Source: Pseudomonadales bacterium
Lineage (GTDB): Bacteria; Pseudomonadota; Gammaproteobacteria; Pseudomonadales; Azotimanducaceae
Direction of reading: 5' to 3'
NCBI GenBank assembly: GCA_007131295.1
Contig: SLQW01000173.1
Span: 1-52,964, forward strand
DNA: 52,964 nucleotides
Position 1 is the stretch's first letter, and every line of letters starts with the position of its first letter. The notes under the pieces are model-generated. The model was not told where the DNA came from and did no database searches. It worked only from the letters and a program-made list of their open reading frames with translations. Positions 46,876-52,964 of this stretch are shown in pieces. The translations under genes and the position numbers were made by a program.

Positions 46876-47742
46876 CTACTCGCGAACGATCAGCGGCACC
46901 CCGCCGAGATCGGAGAACATGATCAGCGCCTGCAGCCGACTCGCCTCGCGCAGATCCGGCAATGGCCCGACCCGCACTCGCGTCAGGGCGTCGCTCCCCT
47001 GCTTCAGTTGGACCCTGACCGCGTCCGTGCGTTCGCCGATCAGAGCATCGAGCCGCCCGCGCAGCGCCTCTGCGGACTCCAGGTTGCCGAATGCGCCCGC
47101 CTGCAGCCACAGCGAGCCGCTCGCCTGCTCCAAGGCCCGCGCATTCGCGGCCGCAAAGACCGGTGCGTCCAGGCGCAGCGGCGGACCGTCATCGGGCATG
47201 ATGGCTTCGACTTCCACCCGTGCCACACCCTGCTCAGCGAAGCCGAGCTTGACTGCGGCGCCGTAAGACAGATCGATGATGCGATCGGGATGAAACGGAC
47301 CGCGATCGTTGACCTTGACGATACTGCTGCGATCGTTCTCGAGGTTGGTGACCCGGACATAGGTCGGCAGCGGCAGCTTGCGATGGGCTGCAGTGAGCTC
47401 GAACATGTCGTAGGGCTCGCCGCTGGCGGTCGGCCGCCCGTCGAATTTCCGCCCGTACCAGGAGGCAATGCCCTGCTCCAGATAGCCCTCTGCCGTTGGC
47501 AGCAGATGGTAGGTCTGGCCGAACACCACATAAGGGGATCGGTTGCCGGAGCGCGCAAGGGGTTCCCACCGCGGCTCCGGGTCAGGCAGGTTTTCGAGTC
47601 CCGGAGGCACCACAAGCGGCGCCGAGTCTCGCTCGGTGTCGCCACTCGGAACGCCGGAACCAGGGCCTGACGGTGCCGCACAAGCGACCAGCAGCCCTGC
47701 GATGCAACTTGCGAGCAGCAGCTTGCGCAATGCTTCAGCCAT
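46876..47742 (-). CDS. rlpA: Rare lipoprotein A, septal-ring lytic transglycosylase
   Basis: A 288-residue lipoprotein (LLVAC, lipidated C21) with a double-psi beta-barrel domain at about 90-185 (GIASWYGRKFDGRPTASGE, catalytic Asp in VKVNDRGPF) and a C-terminal SPOR domain at about 208-286. In Pseudomonas RlpA cleaves denuded glycan strands. Start overlaps the end of mltB by 8 bases. A 119-128 base gap to dacA follows. Confidence 0.93.
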   Translation of the reverse strand: MAEALRKLLLASCIAGLLVACAAPSGPGSGVPSGDTERDSAPLVVPPGLENLPDPEPRWEPLARSGNRSPYVVFGQTYHLLPTAEGYLEQGIASWYGRKFDGRPTASGEPYDMFELTAAHRKLPLPTYVRVTNLENDRSSIVKVNDRGPFHPDRIIDLSYGAAVKLGFAEQGVARVEVEAIMPDDGPPLRLDAPVFAAANARALEQASGSLWLQAGAFGNLESAEALRGRLDALIGERTDAVRVQLKQGSDALTRVRVGPLPDLREASRLQALIMFSDLGGVPLIVRE

Positions 47743-48721
47743 CTGCGAGCTGCTCCATACGATAAGCGAGAATGGCCCGGCTCAGGTCATAGACCGCCAT
47801 CGCATAAAGGCGGCTGTGGTTGTAGCGCGTGATGGCGTAAAAGTTACGCAGTCCGACGAAGTGCTGCGTGCCGTCGCGCGCCTCGAGCGCCATCAGGGTT
47901 GCCTCCGCCGTCTCCGGCAGACCATCGAGACCACTCACGCCCAATTCGATGAGGGCGCCCACGTGGGTATCCGGGCGGAGCCTGCTGTTCAATTGATTGG
48001 AGACGTCACCCGAGCCCAGCCGAACCGGACGCGTGATTTCCTCGCCGTCACGCCAGCCGTGCACCTCGAGATAGTTGGCGACGCTACCGATGGCATCCAC
48101 CGCGTCGTCCCAGATGTCGCGGCGGGCGTTGCCGGTGAAATCGATCGCATAGGCACGATAGCTCGAGGGAATGAACTGCCCGTATCCCATGGCCCCGGCG
48201 TAGGATCCGACCAGCGCCGTCGCCGGCCGCTCCTCCTCGCGGACGAGCAGCAGGAACTGTTCGAGCTCGCGCCGGAAGAACGCCGCCCGCGGCGGATAGT
48301 CGAAGGCGAGGGTGCTGAGTGCATCGAGCACCCGCCAGCGCCCCTTGTTGCGCCCGTAGCGGGTCTCGACGCCGATGATCGCCACCACCACTTCGGGCGC
48401 CACGCCAAACTCGGCCTCAGCACGCGCAAGGACGTCCGCGTGCTCGTGCCAGAACGCGACACCCTGCTGAATGCGATCCTCGTCGAGGAAGATTTCCCGG
48501 TACTCGCCCCAGGTGAGGACGCGTTCGGCTGGGCGCGAAATGGCGTCGATGATGCCCTGTTGCCGCTCGGCCGCAGCGAAGGTCTGCTCGAGTTCGGTCT
48601 GCTCGAATCCGTGGCGTTCGACCATCTCGGCGATGAAAGTCTGCACCTCGGGGCGGTCGACGAAGTCGGACGCATGAACCCATGCGGCAAGGGGCAGCAA
48701 CAGGAGGATCAGACAGCGCAT
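47735..48721 (-). CDS. mltB: Membrane-bound lytic murein transglycosylase B-type
   Basis: A 328-residue enzyme cleaving the MurNAc-GlcNAc bond with formation of the 1,6-anhydro end. Catalytic E119 in IIGVETRYG, AMGYGQFIPSSY and LRNFYAITRYNHSRLYAMAV are diagnostic of the SltB1/MltB family. The signal peptide (1-17, LLLLPLAAWVHA) has no lipobox Cys, so this is a soluble periplasmic form. Its products enter the cell via AmpG and are processed by AmpD, both in this window. Confidence 0.94.
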   Translation of the reverse strand: MRCLILLLLPLAAWVHASDFVDRPEVQTFIAEMVERHGFEQTELEQTFAAAERQQGIIDAISRPAERVLTWGEYREIFLDEDRIQQGVAFWHEHADVLARAEAEFGVAPEVVVAIIGVETRYGRNKGRWRVLDALSTLAFDYPPRAAFFRRELEQFLLLVREEERPATALVGSYAGAMGYGQFIPSSYRAYAIDFTGNARRDIWDDAVDAIGSVANYLEVHGWRDGEEITRPVRLGSGDVSNQLNSRLRPDTHVGALIELGVSGLDGLPETAEATLMALEARDGTQHFVGLRNFYAITRYNHSRLYAMAVYDLSRAILAYRMEQLADG

Positions 48722-48737
48722 CGCAAGTACTCCGGCG

Positions 48738-49883
48738 TCAGGCGCGCAGCATTTTCGGATTGGTCTGAATGGACATGAGCATACCGAACGCCGCCATGAG
48801 GGTCAGCGCCGAAGTTCCGCCGTAACTCACCAGCGGCAGCGGCACCCCCACAACGGGCAGCAGTCCGGAAACCATCGCAACGTTCACGAAAACGTAGATG
48901 AAAAACGTGATGCTGAGACTGCCTGCGAGCAGACGCGAATAGGCGTCGGGAGCGCGGGTCGCGATGTAGAGTCCACGGGTGATGAGCAGGAAGTAGAGCA
49001 ACAGCAGAGCCATGACACCGAGAAATCCCGTCTCCTCACCCATGACTGCGATGATGAAGTCGGTGTCGCTCTCCGGCAGGAAGTCCAGGTGTGATTGAGT
49101 CCCCTGGAGCAGGCCCTTGCCGTAGAGTCCTCCCGAACCTATGGCAGTCTTCGACTGAATGATGTTCCAACCGGCGCCCAGGGGATCGCTCTCGGGATCA
49201 AACAGGGTAAGGACCCGCTGGCGCTGGTAATCGTGCAGGACTACCCACAGCGCCGGCAGTGCTGCGAGCGCCGCGACACCGGCAGCGAGCACGAGGCGCC
49301 AGGACACGCCGGCGAACAGCACGATCGCCAGTCCGGAACCGCTGACCAGGATCGCGGTTCCGAGATCAGGCTGCATGGCGATCAGGAGAGCCGGCGCCGC
49401 AAGCATGAGCAGCGCCACGCAAACGCTCCCAAAGCGCGGTGGCAGCCGGCGCTCGGCGAAGAAGGCCGCCAGCATCATCGGCACCACCAGCTTCATGATT
49501 TCTGCGGGCTGGAAGCGCGGCAGACCGGGCAAGTCGATCCAGCGCTGGGCACCCTTCGCCGAGACACCGATGAAGAGGACGGCGACCAACAGGGCGAGTC
49601 CCAGCAGGTAGAGCGGCGCCGACCAGCGGCAGAGCGTTCGCGGAGGTATCTGGGCGACCACGAGCATCACGCCGAAGGCGAGGCCAAGGCGGGTGAGCTG
49701 CGAGCTGAAGCGGTCCGGATTACCGTCCACCGCACTGAACAGCACGACTAGGCCGAGGCCGCAGACCAGTAGAACCAGTACCAGAAGCGGCAGGTCGACG
49801 TGCATCTTGTGCAACCAGGCCTGCCGGCGGGCAAATGCGAGCTCCGAGTCGGGCAGACGGTGGAGAAAGTCGCGGCCCGCCAT
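48738..49883 (-). CDS. rodA: Rod-shape peptidoglycan polymerase RodA
   Basis: A 381-residue SEDS-family glycosyltransferase with about ten membrane helices. AKGAQRWIDLPGLPRFQPAEIMKL, QPDLGTAI, AGWNIIQSKTAIGSGGLYGKGL and the late VVGVPLPLVSYGGTS are SEDS signatures. It polymerises lipid II with PBP2 (mrdA, next upstream) in the elongasome. The stop lies 16 bases before mltB. Confidence 0.96.
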   Translation of the reverse strand: MAGRDFLHRLPDSELAFARRQAWLHKMHVDLPLLVLVLLVCGLGLVVLFSAVDGNPDRFSSQLTRLGLAFGVMLVVAQIPPRTLCRWSAPLYLLGLALLVAVLFIGVSAKGAQRWIDLPGLPRFQPAEIMKLVVPMMLAAFFAERRLPPRFGSVCVALLMLAAPALLIAMQPDLGTAILVSGSGLAIVLFAGVSWRLVLAAGVAALAALPALWVVLHDYQRQRVLTLFDPESDPLGAGWNIIQSKTAIGSGGLYGKGLLQGTQSHLDFLPESDTDFIIAVMGEETGFLGVMALLLLYFLLITRGLYIATRAPDAYSRLLAGSLSITFFIYVFVNVAMVSGLLPVVGVPLPLVSYGGTSALTLMAAFGMLMSIQTNPKMLRA

Positions 49884-49922
49884 CAGACGCGCCCAGCCGG
49901 TCCGTGAAGGTCACCGGCACGC

Positions 49923-51821
49923 TCAGTGACGCGCAACGGCGGGGCCCTCCATGCTACGGCGGAGCAGCCAGGCGTCCATGACCTCGCGTGCGACCGGTCC
50001 GGCGACGGACGAGCCGCCGCCACCGTTCTCTACCAGGACGGCCAGGGCGATCTCGGGCTCGTCCACCGGCGCGAACGCCACGAACCAGGCGTGCCTTTGC
50101 TGCCGCTCCGTCAGCTCCAGGTCGTCGTGCCGAAGACCTTGCGGGATGCCGACCACCTGTGCAGTACCCGACTTTCCGGCCATACGGTAGGGGATGTCCA
50201 TGCCGATATGGGCCCAGGCGGTGCCATTCTGCCCGTAACCCCGATTGCCACGGTGGACCACGTCGGCCATGGCCTCGGCCATGCGCTTCCAGTCCTGTTG
50301 ATCGGACAGTTCGAGCGGAGGCAGCGTGCCCTGGTTCAGTTCGGGTAACTCTGCATCTGCAGCCAGCAGCATGCGCGGCGGGTGGCGTTCGCCTCGGGCG
50401 GCGATAATCGCGGTGGCGGCGGCGAGCTGCAGCGGTGTGGCCAGCATATCGCCCTGGCCGATGCCCAAATTCACGGTATCGCCTGGATACCAGGGTTCTC
50501 GACGTGCCGCCCGTTTCCACTCCGGCGTCGGCATCAGACCGGCGACCGCATCAGGCAGGTCGACGACCTGACGCCGCCCGAATCCGAACTCCGCCGCGAA
50601 CGGCGCGAGGCGCTCGATACCGAGCTTCACGCCGAGATCGTAAAAATAGGTGTTGGACGAGCGATAGATCGCCCGTTGCATACCGACAATGCCATGCCCG
50701 CCGCCGCCAGGACGCCAGCTCCAATCGCGGTACATCCGGGTCTGGCCAGGTAGCCGGTAATACCCGGGGTCGCGGATAGTATATTCCCAGTCGGTCTCAC
50801 CGTAGGCGAGTCCGGCCAGACCGACGATGGGCTTGAACGTTGAGCCCGGCGCGTACTGTCCGCGCAAGGCCCGGTTGAACATCGGGGTATCCGGATGATC
50901 CCGGAGCCAGGCATAGCTCGCCGGATCGATGCCACCGATGAAGAGGTTCGGGTCGTAGCCGGGCTTGGAAACCAACGCGAGAATGCCGCCGGTCGCCGGA
51001 TCGATGGCGACGATGGCGCCGCGACGATCACCCAGCGCCGCGTCGGCGGCAAGTTGCAGGTTCAGGTCCAAATGCAGTTGGATGCTGCCCCCCGCGACCG
51101 GTGGCGAGCGATCGAGCACTCGGGTGATACGCCCACGGGCGTCGGTCTCGACCCGCTGGTAGCCCACACGGCCGTGGAGGTGATCCTCGTAGTGGCGCTC
51201 GACGCCTAGCCGACCGACGTAGCGTGTCGCGCTGTACTGTACCCGGTCCAGGCGCTGGAGGTCGTTCGGCGAGATGCGCCGGATCGACCCGATGGCGTGA
51301 GCCGTAAGGTCGCCGAATGGGTAGTGGCGGATAAGCTGAGCTTCGACCTCGACGCCAGGCAGACGGTAGCGGTTCACGGCGATCCGCGCGATTTCCTCCT
51401 CGTCGAGGCGGAGCCGGAGCGGAACTGGCTCATAGGGCCGCCTGCGCTCGCGCAGGCGGCGCTGGAAGCTTTCGATCTCGGCAGGAGTGAGATCGACCAG
51501 CTCCTCGAGGGTCTCCAAAGTGGCCGTAAGGTCGCCGGCCCGCTCCCGCACGACGGTAAGCGACGAAACCGGAATGTTCTCAGCCAGAAGGATGCCGTTG
51601 CGGTCGTATATCAGGCCACGAGTGGGGGCGATGGGCTGAACTTGAATCCTGTTGGCATCGCTCTGCACCGAGTGCCGCTCGTGCTCGAGAATCTGGAGCT
51701 GGAACAGGCGCAGCACCAGCACCAGCATCGCCATCAGCACTACGAACCACAGCACTATGACCCGCCCTGTGAAGAGGCGCGCCTCGGCGTCGTGATCGCG
51801 TAGGGTGAAGGCGTCCATCAT
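49923..51821 (-). CDS. mrdA: Penicillin-binding protein 2 (transpeptidase)
   Basis: A 632-residue class B PBP of the elongasome. One N-terminal membrane helix (about 22-42) and the pedestal domain with RGLIYDRNG and FGDLTAHAIGSI precede the transpeptidase domain: active-site S327 in GSTFK, SSN at 388-390 and K550 in KSGTA. Partner of RodA, encoded 39 bases downstream. Start by MMDAFTLRDH; the ATG at 51818 is equally possible. The mreBCD genes are not in the window. Confidence 0.96.
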   Translation of the reverse strand: MMDAFTLRDHDAEARLFTGRVIVLWFVVLMAMLVLVLRLFQLQILEHERHSVQSDANRIQVQPIAPTRGLIYDRNGILLAENIPVSSLTVVRERAGDLTATLETLEELVDLTPAEIESFQRRLRERRRPYEPVPLRLRLDEEEIARIAVNRYRLPGVEVEAQLIRHYPFGDLTAHAIGSIRRISPNDLQRLDRVQYSATRYVGRLGVERHYEDHLHGRVGYQRVETDARGRITRVLDRSPPVAGGSIQLHLDLNLQLAADAALGDRRGAIVAIDPATGGILALVSKPGYDPNLFIGGIDPASYAWLRDHPDTPMFNRALRGQYAPGSTFKPIVGLAGLAYGETDWEYTIRDPGYYRLPGQTRMYRDWSWRPGGGGHGIVGMQRAIYRSSNTYFYDLGVKLGIERLAPFAAEFGFGRRQVVDLPDAVAGLMPTPEWKRAARREPWYPGDTVNLGIGQGDMLATPLQLAAATAIIAARGERHPPRMLLAADAELPELNQGTLPPLELSDQQDWKRMAEAMADVVHRGNRGYGQNGTAWAHIGMDIPYRMAGKSGTAQVVGIPQGLRHDDLELTERQQRHAWFVAFAPVDEPEIALAVLVENGGGGSSVAGPVAREVMDAWLLRRSMEGPAVARH

Positions 51822-51911
51822 GAACGATCGGCTCGGGATGAGAGCAACTGCGGCGAAACTGATCTTGCACCCGGTGCAACTGACGACATCAGATGATGCA
51901 ACGTGCGCAAG

Positions 51912-52379
51912 TCAACGATGATAAGGGTGTCCCGTCATCAGCGTCCATGCACGATAAACCTGTTCTGCCACCACGACCCGGACAAGGGCGTGCGGCAAAG
52001 TCAGGCGCGAGAGCGACCAACACCACTCTGCCTTCTCGAGACAGCGGGGTGCCAAGCCATCCGGCCCCCCCACCAGCAGCGCAACATCGCGACCGTCCAT
52101 GCGCCACGTCGCGAGCTGACGGCTCAACTCTTCCGTGCAGACCTCCCTGCCCTGCACGTCGAGGGCGATCAACCGAACATTCCGCCCTGCTGCGGCCAAA
52201 AGCCTGTCAGCTTCCTCTTCACAGCAGCGGCTGGCGCCTCGCCCCTTGCGGCGGTCCGCAGCTGCCACCTGCACGAGTTCGAGCGGGCAGTCCCTTGGCA
52301 GTCTACGAGCATAGTCCGCGAATCCGGTATCCACCCACCCAGGGGTACGGGTCCCGACTGCGACCAGCCTCAGCCGCAT
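51912..52379 (-). CDS. rlmH: 23S rRNA (pseudouridine-1915-N3)-methyltransferase RlmH
   Basis: A 155-residue SPOUT enzyme of the usual length. The N-terminal MRLRLVAVGTRTPGWVDTG, LLVGGPDGLAP, and the knotted C-terminus SLSRLTLPHALVRVVVAEQVYRAWTLMTGHPYHR are diagnostic. It methylates a pseudouridine in helix 69 of assembled ribosomes. Located 4 bases after rsfS and 90 bases before mrdA. Confidence 0.96.
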   Translation of the reverse strand: MRLRLVAVGTRTPGWVDTGFADYARRLPRDCPLELVQVAAADRRKGRGASRCCEEEADRLLAAAGRNVRLIALDVQGREVCTEELSRQLATWRMDGRDVALLVGGPDGLAPRCLEKAEWCWSLSRLTLPHALVRVVVAEQVYRAWTLMTGHPYHR

Positions 52380-52383
52380 CCTG

Positions 52384-52743
52384 TCAGGAAACGGACGAAA
52401 GCGCCGTCGACTCCTTGACCGGCGAGGTTCGCCACAGGCGCTCCAGATCGTAGAAGCTGCGTGTCTCCTGCTGCATGATATGCACCACTACGTCACCGAG
52501 GTCCACCAGCACCCAGTCGAAGGACGCGTGCCCCTCTATACCCAACGGAGCCACGCCTCGCGCCTTGACCCGCTCGATCAATCTGTCCACCAGTGCCTTG
52601 ACATGGCGGCCGGAAGTACCCGAAGCGATCACCATCCAGTCAGTGACGCTGCTGCTTCCGGAAACATCAAGGGCCAGAACATTCTGGCCCTTGAGATCGT
52701 CCAACGCTTCCACTACGAGGCCTTGCAGATCGTCAGCCGTCAT
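52384..52743 (-). CDS. rsfS: Ribosomal silencing factor RsfS
   Basis: A 119-residue protein that binds L14 and blocks 30S joining in starvation. The core DVSGSSSVTDWMVIASGTSGRHVKALVD and HASFDWVLVDLGDVVVHIMQQETRSFYDLERLW are conserved in the family. Its ATG overlaps the nadD stop by four bases. The Ser/Thr-rich tail after residue 105 is longer than in E. coli. Confidence 0.96.
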   Translation of the reverse strand: MTADDLQGLVVEALDDLKGQNVLALDVSGSSSVTDWMVIASGTSGRHVKALVDRLIERVKARGVAPLGIEGHASFDWVLVDLGDVVVHIMQQETRSFYDLERLWRTSPVKESTALSSVS

Positions 52744-52964
52744 TCGCTCTCCGCTTCATGGCCAGGAACACCGTGATAACCATACAGTTCCCGCTGCTTA
52801 ATATATGCCCACACTGGAACCGGGAGCAAATGCGCAGCGGAGCGCCGCTCCAGCAGGGTTGCGCGCACTTCAGAAGACGAAACCGCCAACGGTGGCTGCC
52901 CCACCCACCAGGCGCGACCCGCTGGAGCGCTATGCAGATCAGCCACGTCGTCCGTTAGGCACGC
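52740..52964 (-). CDS. nadD: Nicotinate-nucleotide adenylyltransferase, C-terminal part
   Basis: The frame runs off the right edge of the window; the last 74 residues are present. LAVSSSEVRATL corresponds to the ISST-type adenylate-binding motif and VPVWAYIKQRELYG to the NadD C-terminus. The enzyme makes deamido-NAD from nicotinate mononucleotide, the product of NadC in this window. Its place ahead of rsfS and rlmH is the standard order and supports the call. Confidence 0.9.
   Translation of the reverse strand, partial: ACLTDDVADLHSAPAGRAWWVGQPPLAVSSSEVRATLLERRSAAHLLPVPVWAYIKQRELYGYHGVPGHEAESE

Overview
The window looks like a chromosomal piece of a high-GC gammaproteobacterium. Evidence: the cell-wall/lipoate cluster nadD-rsfS-rlmH-mrdA-rodA-mltB-rlpA-dacA-ybeD-lipB; the linked groups hemA-prfA-prmC-moeB and TPR-lolB-tRNA-prs-rplY-pth-ychF; the type IV pilus set pilA / pilB-pilC-pilD-coaE-yacG; homodimeric-type aceE with a two-lipoyl aceF; and three tRNAs with encoded CCA ends. 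One large TonB receptor and a class I fumarase suggest an aerobic or facultative heterotroph. I cannot assign a genus from the sequence alone. No insertion sequence, prophage, integrase or CRISPR array was seen, and most genes are housekeeping.

Layout. 1-2008 (+): the tail of an AmpG-like permease, a response regulator with a degenerate GGDEF domain, and a PduO-type cobalamin adenosyltransferase. 2193-9018 (-): ampD, a BtuF-like cobalamin-binding protein, a Mak-like ROK fructokinase, aceE and aceF, with 4-base overlaps joining the first three. 9122-10143 (+): nadC and a tiny membrane protein, followed by tRNA-Thr(CGU). 10294-13340 (-): a pilin-like protein, a probable pilin O-oligosaccharyltransferase (Wzy_C/PglL-like) and the main pilin pilA. 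13725-18502 (+): pilB, pilC, pilD, coaE, yacG. The divergent pilA/pilB interval holds a near-consensus sigma-54 promoter reading into pilA, and behind it three TGAC-N7-GTCA dyads spaced exactly 30 bp apart.

18550-26233: a cytochrome P450 and an SDR (-); a RecQ-like helicase fused to a ComF-like phosphoribosyltransferase domain, overlapped by an unrecognised acidic protein gene (-); then a MazG-like pyrophosphohydrolase, a DUF3293 protein, a lipoprotein amidohydrolase and a small secreted protein (+). 26284-29587 (-): lipA, trmH and class I fumarase. 29691-30311 (+): a probable dimeric alpha/beta-barrel protein. 30425-33742 (-): a TonB-dependent receptor, then a gene-free stretch and tRNA-Met.

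34278-40502 (-): ychF, pth, rplY, prs, tRNA-Gln, lolB and a TPR lipoprotein; ispE, usually found between lolB and prs in related bacteria, is absent here. 40535-44626 (+): hemA, prfA, prmC, moeB. 44643-52964 (-): lipB to nadD (partial).

Shared themes are the pyruvate dehydrogenase complex plus lipoate attachment (aceEF, lipA, lipB, ybeD), murein synthesis and recycling (mrdA, rodA, dacA, mltB, rlpA, ampD, ampG), cobalamin use (BtuF-like, adenosyltransferase) and type IV pili. The least explained items are the RecQ-PRTase fusion with its coupled acidic partner and the phased dyad array upstream of pilA.
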